In this document: positions 15,301 through 24,419 of the stretch, one piece after another
How the letters are laid out: each line of letters opens with the position of its first letter
Numbering within the stretch: position 1 is the stretch's first letter
Source: Xestospongia muta
Taxonomy: Eukaryota; Porifera; Demospongiae; Haplosclerida; Petrosiidae
Length of the DNA: 64,000 nt
Direction of reading: 5' to 3'
Assembly: GCA_963693285.1 (NCBI GenBank)
Contig: OY848917.1
Location: forward strand, 32,003,245 to 32,067,244
Made by a program: the position numbers and the translations under genes
The notes under the pieces: model-generated
What the model was told of the DNA's origin: nothing
Database searches by the model: none
Seen by the model: the letters and a program-made list of their open reading frames with translations, nothing else

Positions 15301-17524
15301 GCTGTTCTCGATCGATCTGACAAAATCAGTTTTTATTGCCATGTCCAATACTCGTTTTTGCAGCTTCTTAAAAGAGTAGCTATTAGTTTGGAAGAGCTAT
15401 GTGCTTTGTTAAGAGAACATAATGATCCTTCTCTTCCATCTGAAATGTCAGTGTTACTTGAATTCCTGACCACTTTAAGTGATAAGGGTCTTATCTTATT
15501 CCTTAGAAATGAAAATGGTCAAAGTTGGATAGTTATAAACAGAGCTACTCTACTATCAGAAATCAATGGTGTTCTCTTTGCCCCAGCAGCAATCAAACGT
15601 GTTTATCGAGATATGGCTAGTAATACTGGCATTGTACCTCTATCAGCTCTCAAGGAAGCATTTCCTCATCACAATACTGATATGTTAGTTGGATTTCTTC
15701 AAAGTCTTCAATTTTGCCACATGATTGAATCAAGTACACTCAATGATCTTGAAACTAACATATCAACATCAGTACCTCTGCCATCAGATGAGGTCCTATT
15801 TTTTCCAGCACTTGTTAGTGCTGAACCACCCACTGATATCAAAATAGAGAATGGATTAGGATGGTGTCTGTGGTGTCCCAATCCCAATGAATTCCTGTCT
15901 ACAAGATTTCTTCACATCCTCCTACTTTGCCTCGCCTATTTTTATTGCCTTCCTACTCGAATTAAAGCTGGGACAGTTAACGTCACTAACCCTGTTGTAC
16001 AAGAGTTAGCTCGTCGTTGTACAGTATGGACTAATGGTATATATTGGAAGAATAGGAAGAGCAAATTTGAGGTTGTCGTCGAAGTGTCTGAACACAATCG
16101 TTGTGTTACAGTACTTACATCAAACAAGGAAATGGATGAAAGTCACCAAGTTTTTAACTCTGTCATTAAGAAAGTCCTCGGTCTTAAGGAGCAGTTTTGT
16201 TCATGTACAAGTCAAGAATATATGATTGCACCAGATCAGGTATCTACTGTTCGTACTTTTGACATCTGTGAACGAAGGCTTTGTTCAATGGAAGATGTTG
16301 CTGTTGCTGTTCTTGCTAAAGCTAATGTTATGGACGAAGATGACACTGAAATTGATGTCAAACAGATTGTAGGAACTAAAGATCCATTTCTTCTCATTGC
16401 TCCTTTGGTAACAAAAGCACTGTTCAATACAAGTAATGCTGAGTTACCAGTTCAAGATGACTATCTTCGACACATTCAAGATGTCTGTGGTGACGCATTT
16501 TTATCATCTGTCGAATGTACTCACATCGCTATAAAGGAGCATTGTAGCAGTTTGAGTGTCTTTGCTGGACGTAATCCTTTGGTAAGTGAATATACTATTA
16601 TTTGTTTACTTTTAATGTACATGTAACAATGTACATGTAGTGTTAATATTGAACATTATCTTATTGTACTGCTCTATCTACATCATGTACAGGATCTTGC
16701 CTCCTCTTCTTTAACTGATGATGACATTGAACTTGACTCTAAATCACTTGTTAAGAAAACATGTCAAAGTTTGTTAAGTCTGTTTGCTTATGCTTTAATT
16801 CTGTGTCTTTTTCCTAGGCTCTCCTAAAGCAGGAGAAGTTGTTAACTCAAGTACTCCATTTTCAAGTAATCAATTATGAATAGTTAACTATTGTTAGTCA
16901 TATTCTCATTTCTTATATAATATAGGGACATCAAATGATACTACTGATTCATCTTGCTTTAATACAGCAGTAGAAAGTATATTAGGTAAGACTACTAATC
17001 TTTATTGTATAGTATTTTACATTGTTCAAGTATGCACAGAGTTATATGATACAATTTCAGACAGCCATTTGTTACATTACATTCTATTGTCCTAGGCACA
17101 CAGTCTAAGGCTAAAGTAGCTAATATAATATATCCCTTAGTATATTACTCTATCTTTCTATTGAGGTCATGTTATTGTTAACAACATTATATTATAGTAA
17201 TGGTGTATTTTTTTATCTTCAGACAAAGAACCTAAAAAAGTTCATCTTCAACGTGTCCTTGGTCCTATTCAACATAAATGGAGACCAATTGGAGAAGCCT
17301 TGGAAATACCAAATGGAACAATCAAATCTATTGATCATGATGCACGTTACGATGATAGTAATAAGCTTTCTGAAGTCTTGCAGACCTGGATTGATACACA
17401 ACCATCTGACGTGACCTGGAGGAACTTTATTGATGTCATTACAGAATATCCTGTCAACGAACCAGTTCTAGCCAAGACTATACCAGACTTCTTAGCAAAT
17501 CCAAAGATATCTTCTAAGTATTGA
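292..17524 (+). CDS. Ankyrin-Roc-COR-death domain protein, 3' part of gene (exons listed below)
   Basis: Multi-exon gene that enters the window already inside its ankyrin array. Visible coding exons are 14 small ankyrin exons (292 to 12807), a 2,070-nt exon holding the last ankyrin repeat plus Roc GTPase and COR regions (14512-16581), three short linkers (16693-16768, 16818-16865, 16926-16985) and a death-domain exon ending in TGA at 17522-17524. All ankyrin exons are phase 0. The linkers join in phase 1, and the phases agree across every junction. Known family behaviour: Roc-COR proteins (LRRK, DAPK1, MASL1) are GTP-regulated scaffolds, and DAPK1 also combines ankyrin, Roc-COR and death domains but adds a kinase. 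No kinase is visible here, though the 5' end lies outside the window. A role as a cytoplasmic signalling scaffold that recruits death-domain partners is inference. Exon joins are predicted from splice consensus and homology between exons, without transcripts. Confidence 0.8.
1141..1239 (+). CDS. Ankyrin exon, array copy 2
   Basis: Identical in sequence and splice sites to the exon at 292-390, 849 bp downstream. One 33-residue ankyrin repeat, phase 0 at both ends, so copies can be added or lost without shifting frame. Confidence 0.85.
1990..2088 (+). CDS. Ankyrin exon, array copy 3
   Basis: Identical 99-nt phase-0 ankyrin exon of the 849-bp unit, with TTTATTTAG acceptor and GTCAGT donor. Confidence 0.85.
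2839..2937 (+). CDS. Ankyrin exon, array copy 4
   Basis: Identical 99-nt phase-0 ankyrin exon of the 849-bp unit. It is the last member of the near-perfect part of the array. Confidence 0.85.
3688..3786 (+). CDS. Ankyrin exon, diverged copy 5
   Basis: Same exon 849 bp further on, but the acceptor reads TTTATTCAG and the repeat ends VDVQDE instead of VDIPDK. Its intron also differs from the upstream copies, so this is the older template-like edge of the array. Confidence 0.85.
4034..4132 (+). CDS. Ankyrin exon (KGRTPLYIASEKG type)
   Basis: 99-nt phase-0 exon between TATATATAG and GTAAGT. One ankyrin repeat with TPLYIA and EIVQLLLKANA. Its close relatives are the exon at 58838 and the dead exon at 58139 in the second ankyrin gene, with homologous flanking introns. 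Confidence 0.85.
5382..5480 (+). CDS. Ankyrin exon (DDKTPLYIACYNG type)
   Basis: 99-nt phase-0 exon between TTGTTTAG and GTCAGT. One ankyrin repeat, very similar to the array exons and to 55548-55646 in the downstream gene (shared LLDHGV and VDVPDK). Confidence 0.85.
6069..6170 (+). CDS. Ankyrin exon, 34 residues
   Basis: 102-nt phase-0 exon between TCATTTAG and GTAAGT. The repeat is degenerate: TFLHIA in place of TPLHIA, then DIVKLLIKPGAS. One codon longer than the standard 99 nt, with frame kept. Confidence 0.7.
6434..6526 (+). CDS. Ankyrin-like exon, 31 residues
   Basis: 93-nt phase-0 exon between TTCTATAG and GTATGT. The first helix reads TLLLKSAKEGNVNGVRESL, as in capping or divergent ankyrin repeats. 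Two codons shorter than the norm, frame kept. Confidence 0.65.
7919..8017 (+). CDS. Ankyrin exon (EGETALIVAA type)
   Basis: 99-nt phase-0 exon between TATATTAG and GTAAGT. One ankyrin repeat ending NGCSVDIKDK. It belongs to a sub-family with the exons at 10803 and 11089. Confidence 0.8.
9598..9696 (+). CDS. Ankyrin exon (NDYTVLHRAV type)
   Basis: 99-nt phase-0 exon between TTCTCAG and GTGAGT. Divergent ankyrin repeat (TVLHRAV, DLVKTILDSTVQIDI), paired with the exon at 12709. In-frame sequence upstream of the acceptor is not counted as coding. Confidence 0.75.
9817..9835. repeat. (GT)n microsatellite
   Basis: About nine GT units in the intron after exon 9598. Confidence 0.9.
10028..10052. 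repeat. (AT)n microsatellite
   Basis: About twelve AT units in an intron of the ankyrin-Roc gene. Confidence 0.9.
10803..10901 (+). CDS. Ankyrin exon (DGETALYVAANNN type)
   Basis: 99-nt phase-0 exon between TTTATTAG and GTAAGT. Ankyrin repeat with TALYVAA and IALLLIEKGCSVDI. It is a near neighbour and close copy of the exon at 11089; the intron between them is only 187 bp. Confidence 0.85.
11089..11187 (+). CDS. Ankyrin exon (DGNTALYVAAEKN type)
   Basis: 99-nt phase-0 exon between TTTATTAG and GTGAGT. Close copy of the preceding exon with shared intron sequence, so a local duplication. Confidence 0.85.
11351..11917 (+). repeat. Intronic direct repeat, copy 1
   Basis: About 560 bp that recurs, clearly diverged but mostly matching, at 13872-14430. 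Shared landmarks are ATGTTAGTTAATTTGTG, GATCCTCTGGCCCTTAAAT and TTATCCAACTAGG. It contains no ankyrin exon. Confidence 0.85.
12709..12807 (+). CDS. Ankyrin exon (DDDTALHYAT type)
   Basis: 99-nt phase-0 exon between TATTCTTAG and GTGAGT. Ankyrin repeat with TALHYA, DLIKAIMNHTVQID, similar to 9598-9696. Confidence 0.8.
13872..14430 (+). repeat. Intronic direct repeat, copy 2
   Basis: Second copy of the 11351-11917 block, ending about 80 bp before the Roc exon. Its presence shows that the exon group 11089-12709 arose by block duplication or was inserted between the copies. Confidence 0.85.
14512..16581 (+). CDS. Main exon: last ankyrin repeat, Roc GTPase and COR region
   Basis: 690 codons, open throughout, from a CTCTCTTAG acceptor to a GTAAGT donor, phase 0 at both ends. 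Residues 1-33 form the last ankyrin repeat (SGNTPLHDACSNG). A Ras-like Roc domain follows: the P-loop GNTTAGKS is at residues 79-86 (14746-14769), the G3-like DLAGHREYY is at 136-144, and a G4-like SRLD is near 206. From about residue 260 to 500 the sequence has the helical, winged-helix character of COR. It includes a hydrophobic stretch (FLHILLLCLAYFYCL) that probably packs inside the fold rather than crossing a membrane. The last 110 residues (MEDVAVAVLAKA onward) are not assigned to a family. Known for Roc-COR: GTP binding and dimerisation control signalling. The P-loop lysine and serine are intact, so nucleotide binding is likely. This part is duplicated as a broken copy at 35,529. Confidence 0.85.
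16693..16768 (+). CDS. Linker exon 1 (acidic)
   Basis: 76-nt exon after a ATGTACAG acceptor, starting DLASSSLTDDDIELDSKSL and ending in phase 1. The donor reads GTTTGT, which is weak, but the duplicate copy at 35,932 keeps the same reading frame and a better CAAG/GTTTGT junction. Confidence 0.65.
16818..16865 (+). CDS. Linker exon 2
   Basis: 48-nt exon between TTTCCTAG and GTAATC, phase 1 on both sides. Encodes a short Ser/Pro-containing linker. Supported only by splice consensus and phase agreement. Confidence 0.5.
16926..16985 (+). CDS. Linker exon 3
   Basis: 60-nt exon between ATATAG and GTAAGA, phase 1 on both sides. Ser/Thr-rich linker (TSNDTTDSSCFNTAV). It joins in frame to the death-domain exon. 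Confidence 0.55.
17223..17524 (+). CDS. Death-domain exon, C-terminus
   Basis: Terminal exon from the acceptor ATCTTCAG to TGA, about 100 residues. The sequence has the six-helix death-domain layout: LQRVLGPIQHKW, then RPIGEALEIPNGTIKSI, NKLSEVLQTWI, and TWRNFIDVI, with the conserved tryptophans at helix 2 start and at TW. Known role: homotypic interaction with other death-domain adaptors. It is placed at the protein end, as in DAPK1 and many invertebrate ankyrin death-domain proteins. A remnant of this domain's end is also seen near 36,118. Confidence 0.8.
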
Positions 17525-17594
17525 ACATTTTGTATTTTTTGCTTTGTTTTTCCTTTGATTTATTACTTGTGAGTAGTTTGTTGTCATTGTTTGA

Positions 17595-17610
17595 AATAAA
17601 AGTGAATAAA
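17595..17610 (+). promoter_or_regulatory. Polyadenylation signals of the ankyrin-Roc gene
   Basis: Two AATAAA hexamers (17595-17600 and 17605-17610) lie 71-86 bp after the stop codon, the expected place for 3'-end processing. Confidence 0.6.
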
Positions 17611-18565
17611 AAGACAACATATTCATGTAACTATTGTTGTACATGTATATTAATGGCATATGTTGTATCATACCATGTCCTTTTTAGACACTTTTATCTC
17701 ATTCTGCATCTTAAAATCATATACTCTCACAGTCATAACTGGAAATACAATGTTTTCAGTTGGATTAACAGTTAAATGTCAGGCAAAAGTTAATATCATC
17801 ATCTGTTAGTTCTTCTGACATCTGACAAGACCAGTGAGTTATAGGGTTTATTTGACCTAATAAGTTGGATAGAAAGATCCGACATTACCAACAATACATG
17901 CACTCCATATGCACTGAGCCTCCATAATCTCAATATTTTCCAGTTGCCATCATTTCATAGGTCCAAGATGCAACATACACTAAACAATTGATGTCATAGA
18001 ACAGAAAGTAGAGTATAAGTTTTTACATAGAGATGCAATTGTCTCCGTTGATTTTGCAAATTGTACTTGATTGAAAACATATTGAACTGTTCCATGTTCA
18101 CAGCTAACTTTATGTTCTTCTGAATTCATCATAGAAATGTTTGTATGAGCTTCCAAGTCTTATGCTGCCTGAATTCTAATAATGAGTACACAAGTAACAT
18201 TAAAAACCTAGACTATGTTATATCTACTCATATAAAGTATGAGTCAAATCACTCTCAACAATTGGCAAAACATTACAAACATAAATCTGATAATTCACAA
18301 TAGTCTGTCACCATAACAACCTAAATATATTACTACAACCACATTAATACCAAGCAAAAGAACTTTGTACCGTACTATTGTATGGATATATCTATTATAT
18401 ACATAAGTACACTAGTAATATTATAAATATACTCAACATTATATCTAGTCAAGCAAAGTATCAGTCACATCAATGGCTCTTATGTTAAAAAATACTCCCA
18501 ATAACTCTTATAATAATGCCATCAATACAAATAAAACTGTTAAGTACATAAATAATGTAGTTATT
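17611..18565. other. Intergenic AT-rich stretch, no gene seen
   Basis: Sequence downstream of the polyadenylation signals. Only short unsupported reading frames. It leads into the satellite-like array. Confidence 0.6.
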
Positions 18566-21500
18566 ACAAATTTACATTACAATATATCACACTTACATCC
18601 TATTATATTGTTAAGGGCACATTCAGATGACAAGTATTGACAACATCACCAGTGTTGAAATAAAAACAATAGAGTGAACAAAATGACAAAATTACATTCA
18701 GTACACATAGAATTTACATTACAAAATATCACACTTACTGACTATTATATTGTAAAGGACACATTCAGATGACAAGTAATGACAACACCAAAAATGTGGA
18801 AACCAAAAAACAATAGAGAGTGCAAAAAAGGACAAAATTACATTCAATACAAACAGAATTTACATTACAATATATCACACTTACCTGCTATTACGTTATA
18901 AAGGACACATTTAGATGACATGTAATGACAGCACCAAAAATATGGAAACAAAAAAAAATAGAGACTGCACAAAATGACAAAATTGCATTAGATACACTTA
19001 AAGTTTACAATACATTATATATCACTTACTTCCTATTATATTGTAAATGGCACATTCAGATCATAAGTAATGACAACACCATAATGTAAAGGACACATTC
19101 AGATGACAAATAACAGCAGCACCATAAAAATGGTAACAAAAAACAATAAAGTGAACAAAAGGAAAAAATTATGTTCAAAACACTTAGAATTTACATTATA
19201 ATGTATCACACTTACTTCCTATCATATTTTAATGACACTTTCAAATCACAAGATATGACAACACCGTAAATGTGGGAACAAAAGCAATAGAGTGAACAAA
19301 ATCACAAAATTACATTCAATACACTTAGAATTTACATTACAATATATCACACTTACATTGTCTTATGAGTGGTGAGCCTGAGGTCATGAAACTATACTAG
19401 TAGAATTTGTCAGTATTTATATGTATAGCTACATGCATGTTATTACATTACATTATATCTCACTTACATGCTCTTATATTGTAAATGACACAATCAGATG
19501 ACAAGTAATGACAGCACCATAAAAGTGGCAACAAAAACAATAGAGAGTGCACAAAATGACAAAATTACATTCAATACACTTAAAATTTACAATACATTAT
19601 ATATCACACTTACTTCCTATTATATTGTAAATGACACATTCAGATCACAAGTAATGACAACACCACAAATGTGGAAATAAAAACAATAGAGTGAACAAAA
19701 TAACAAAATTACATTCAATACACATAGAATTTACATTACAAAATATCACACTTATTGGCTAATGACAGCACAATGAATGTTGAAACAAAAAACAATAGAG
19801 CGAATAAAATGACAAAATTGCATTCAACACACATAGAATTTACATTACATTATATCATACTTACATGCTCTTATATTGTAAATGACACAATCAGATGACA
19901 AGTAATGACAGCACCATAAAAGTGGCAACAAAAACAATAGAGAGTGCACAAAATGACAAAATTACATTCAATACACTTAAAATTTACAATACATTATATA
20001 TCACTTACTTCCTATTATATTGTAAATGACACATTCAGATCACAAGTGATGACAACACCACAAATGTGGAAATAAAAAGCAATAGAGTGAACAAAATAAC
20101 AAAATTACATTCAATACACATAGAATTTACATTACAAAATATCACACTTACTGGCTAATGATAGCACAGTGAATGTTGAAACAAAAAACAACAGAGCGAA
20201 TAAAATGACAAAATTGCATTCAACACATATAGAATTTACATTACATTATATCACACTTACATGCTCTTATATTGTAAATGACACATTCAGATCACAAGTA
20301 ATGACAACACCACAAATATGGAAATAAGAAAATAGAGTGAACAAAATGACAAAATTACATTCAATACACTTAAAATTTACAATACATTATATATCACACT
20401 TACTTCCTATTATATTGTAAATGACACATTCAGATCACAAGTAATGACAACACCACAAATGTGGAAATAAAAACAATAGAGTGAACAAAATAACAAAATT
20501 ACATTCAATACACATAGAATTTACATTACAAAATATCACACTTATTGGCTAATGACAGCACAATGAATGTTGAAACAAAAAACAATAGAGCGAATAAAAT
20601 GACAAAATTGCATTCAACACACATAGAATTTACATTACATTATATCATACTTACATGCTCTTATATTGTAAATGACACAATCAGATGACAAGTAATGACA
20701 GCACCATAAAAGTGGCAACAAAAACAATAGAGAGTGCACAAAATGACAAAATTACATTCAATACACTTAAAATTTACAATACATTATATATCACTTACTT
20801 CCTATTATATTGTAAATGACACATTCAGATCACAAGTGATGACAACACCACAAATGTGGAAATAAAAAGCAATAGAGTGAACAAAATAACAAAATTACAT
20901 TCAATACACATAGAATTTACATTACAAAATATCACACTTACTGGCTAATGATAGCACAGTGAATGTTGAAACAAAAAACAACAGAGCGAATAAAATGACA
21001 AAATTGCATTCAACACATATAGAATTTACATTACATTATATCACACTTACATGCTCTTATATTGTAAATGACACATTCAGATCACAAGTAATGACAACAC
21101 CACAAATATGGAAATAAGAAAATAGAGTGAACAAAATGACAAAATTACATTCAATACACATAGAATGTACATTACAAAATATCACACTTACTGGCTATTA
21201 TATTGTAAAGGACACATTCAGATGACAAGTAATGACAGCACAATAATATGGCACAAAGAACAATAGAGAGTCCACAAAATGAGAAAATTGCAATTAATAC
21301 ACTTAAAATTTATAATACTTTATATTCTGCTTACTTCCTACTATAGTGTAAAGGGCACATTCAGATCACAAGTAATGACAACAACATAATTGTGGTAACA
21401 AAAAAAAACCGTAGAGTGAAGATAATGACAAAATTACATTCAACAAACTTAAAGTTTACAATACATTATATATCACTTATTTCCTATTATACTGTAAAGA

Positions 21501-21905
21501 ACACATTCAGATCATGAGTAAATACAGCACAATGAATGTGGAAACAAAAAACAATAGAGTGAATAAAATGACAAAATTGCATTTAACACACATAGAATTT
21601 ACATTACATTATATCACACTTACATGCTATTATATTGTAAAGGACACATTCAGATGACAAGTAATGACAGCACCATAAAAGTGGTAACAAAACACAATAG
21701 AGAGTGCAAAAAGGACAAAATTGCATTCAATACACTTAAAATTTACAATACATTATATATCACTTACTTTCTATTGTATTGTAAATGACATATTCAGATC
21801 ACAAATAATGACAACACAATAAATGTGGTAACAAAAAAACAGTAGAGTGAAAAAAATGACAAAATTGCATTCAACACACATAAAATTTACATTATAATAT
21901 ATGAC
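18566..21905. repeat. Satellite-like tandem array with higher-order structure
   Basis: Degenerate units of about 120-146 bp repeat across 3.3 kb. Landmarks are GACACATTCAGATGACAAG, AATAGAGTGAACAAAATGAC and TTTACATTACAATATATCAC. Starts of the ACATTCAGA mark fall at 18619, 18761, 18907 and 19052. Within it a 790-bp higher-order block is duplicated (about 19,600-20,345 against 20,390-21,135), for example TTACATGCTC at 19861 and 20651. No coding sequence is supported. Confidence 0.85.
19352..19441 (+). repeat. Array punctuating module, copy 1
   Basis: A 90-bp segment with CTTATGAGTGGTGAGCCTGA and GGTCATGAAACTA that is not part of the basic unit. It recurs at the right end of the array. Confidence 0.8.
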
Positions 21906-21993
21906 ACTTACATTGTCTTATGAGTGTTGAGCCTGAGGTCATGAAACTAAACTAGTAGAATTTATCAGTATGGATAGCTACATGTATGTTATT
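21906..21993 (+). repeat. Array punctuating module, copy 2
   Basis: Second copy of 19352-19441 with a few substitutions. It closes the tandem array on the right. Confidence 0.8.
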
Positions 21994-21999
21994 AATCTA

Positions 22000-22804
22000 T
22001 AACTTGCTTTATTTGTATTGATTATAGACTAATCATTGTATTTAACAGTCCATACTAACATAGTAGTACAGAATGTGAAGTTTTGAATCTATATATAGGG
22101 AAATAGATGAAATAGTTTCTTGCATATCTTCATATGACATGGACTAAGATATGACAAGTTGTTGAAAGTACTTGTGATTGTTTATCTCCTTTCTCATAGT
22201 GGCTTTAGATACAAAATCTATTGATAACAGCAAAGCATATTTCACACCTTTCTTGTATGGTACCTGGTATGTACTAAGGTCTTCTTTTCTTACTTTGCAT
22301 TTTTTCCCACCAATAGATGACATGTGTCATTTTGCTGGAAGATCATTTTTAACTACATTAGTTTTAAAAGTTCATTCAGGACCTTGGTTTCATGGTCATT
22401 AATGTACACAAATCCATTGGATTCTTCATTACTTTGGAAGAACAAGTATTTGTAACATTTGCTATAGCCTGTCATTATACTAGTATTTTAATGATATTAT
22501 ATACTGTCTTATATTACACTAGCTACTTACCATAGCTGAACTTGATGGTGCCTCATAGTGTGCAAATTATAAATGTTATAAATATCTTTACATTTGTGTA
22601 CTTCCATGTACTCACTCCATTTGTTATCATATTTTTAATTTGCGACAAAAGTACATGTAATAGCTTGGGTTTACTTTTGGATGAGTTCTCCACATGCAGA
22701 TTTGAGAATATTGTGAATAATGTACACTTCCATTCCATTGAGACATAGCTTGGCCTATCTTTTATTAACTCAATCAATTTGTCTCTCTCTCTCTCTCTCA
22801 TTCT

Positions 22805-22848
<44 letters not shown>

Positions 22849-24400
22849 TAACCATTGAAGTCATCTATCTATTGTTCATGCATCCATCTATACATTATCA
22901 TAGCATCCATTAACTTATTATTAAATTTTTTGTCCATCCATTTAGCACAGCACTTATATCATCTGCAATTAATCAATTTATCCATTTGTATTATTTTGTC
23001 TTTTATCAAGAAATTATGGGCACCTTTTGTATCAAAATACAAAACTTTTATATATTATAGAATAATGTGCTGAGGAGAATGTACTTGATAGTTTTCATTA
23101 TTTGTATAGTGTCATTATCACTGCACCATTGAAAAGTGTATTACATCATTTTAATAATTTAAAACTATTATAATTATTAATTTTTCATTTGCTTGAATCA
23201 TTACAACTTTTATCACCATCTATGTCAATAAATATGATGTTATAGTCAGTAAGGATACGTTACCAATACTTAAACAGTAGATACTTAGTTCTATACATTC
23301 ACGTGTAGTATCTTACATTTACTAATGAGACTTACAACACAGTAAATCCGGAAGTTGTCGTAATACTAATAGTTAATAGTTGTAAATTTTAACCCTTACT
23401 TATTCAATTTATGATTGACTGCTCAGAGAAGGTATGTCAGGTTTTGTGAAAGGAGATCATCATGATAAGAGTTTGAATCAACTATTTTGTAAGTTTAAAT
23501 GTTGTGTATGTAAACATTTGATTAATATTTCGTGTATTAGTTAATTTAAGATGATTATTAAATAGTGAGGGTGGGTTAGTCTGCCATTGCTGTCCCTTAG
23601 TGAAGAAGTGTCTAGGGACAAGCAGATATAGGATTCATACAACCTGCAAAAATCTTGCAGGCTACAGAAATGCCTCGTACACTTACAAGGTCCTCCTTTT
23701 CACCTAGCATCTAATCCACATGGGTTGATGATGGTTAATAAAGGGCTTGAAGTGTTACTTGAAACTCGGTTCTAAAACAGTACATGACAGAGCCAGCAAT
23801 AGTTAGTGTGAGATGGACTGTGCTTCTATTTGACCACAACCAGTGCATATCACAACTGTCATTTTGCATTTTTCTGTCTCTTAACACATGGTCAGGTCCA
23901 AGAATGCTCTACCCATATCCCCATTCTTGCTGTACGAGTCCTATATGCACTTGTCCCTAGACTGTTACTCCCTAAGTGAAGGAGTGGCATACTAGACTAA
24001 GGGTAGGTGGGGTCAGTGTTGTGGTTATATAGTGTCCGGTTCTATTTCTAAAGATTGTGATACAATGTGTGCTTCTATGATTCCATCAAGGCTTTCTATG
24101 ATGTCTCCCTTTACATTATCATTGACATGTTTGGAATTATTTTTTCTCTTAAATCTTGCCTTTTTTCAAATCAAAGTTGTGTCTTATCCTTTTTACTTGG
24201 AGCAGTGTTGTTTGAATTGATCTACAATATGTATTTATATAAAGAACAAGTAACATTGATGTATGAGATTTGATGATGATATGATTCACTTTGATGATGA
24301 TATGATGGGATTCAATTCAGAATTAATGGAGAAAATGAAAATTTAGAGTCACTTTTTCACTTGTATCTGTAGATAATCCTACCAGTCTAGCTAATGGAGG
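22000..24400. other. AT-rich stretch without a recognised gene
   Basis: Contains short reading frames of unknown value (for example 22178-22402 on +) with no family signature. A (CT)n/(TA)n microsatellite sits at 22782-22846 and an imperfect palindrome at 23643-23661. Confidence 0.5.
22782..22846. repeat. (CT)n then (TA)n microsatellite
   Basis: CT run 22782-22799 followed by about 20 TA units at 22808-22846. Confidence 0.9.
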
Positions 24401-24419
24401 TTTTAAAAATGGCATTTAG

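Noticed and set aside
15942..16427. Minus-strand frames inside the Roc-COR exon
   Set aside because: Shadows of the long + strand coding exon.
18566..21905. Possible CRISPR-like or regularly spaced repeat array
   Set aside because: Repeats are degenerate, of about 140 bp, with no short constant repeats and unique spacers, and the context is eukaryotic.
22553..22864. Minus-strand 103-codon frame
   Set aside because: Its start is coded by (TA)n and (CT)n microsatellite and it lacks any motif.
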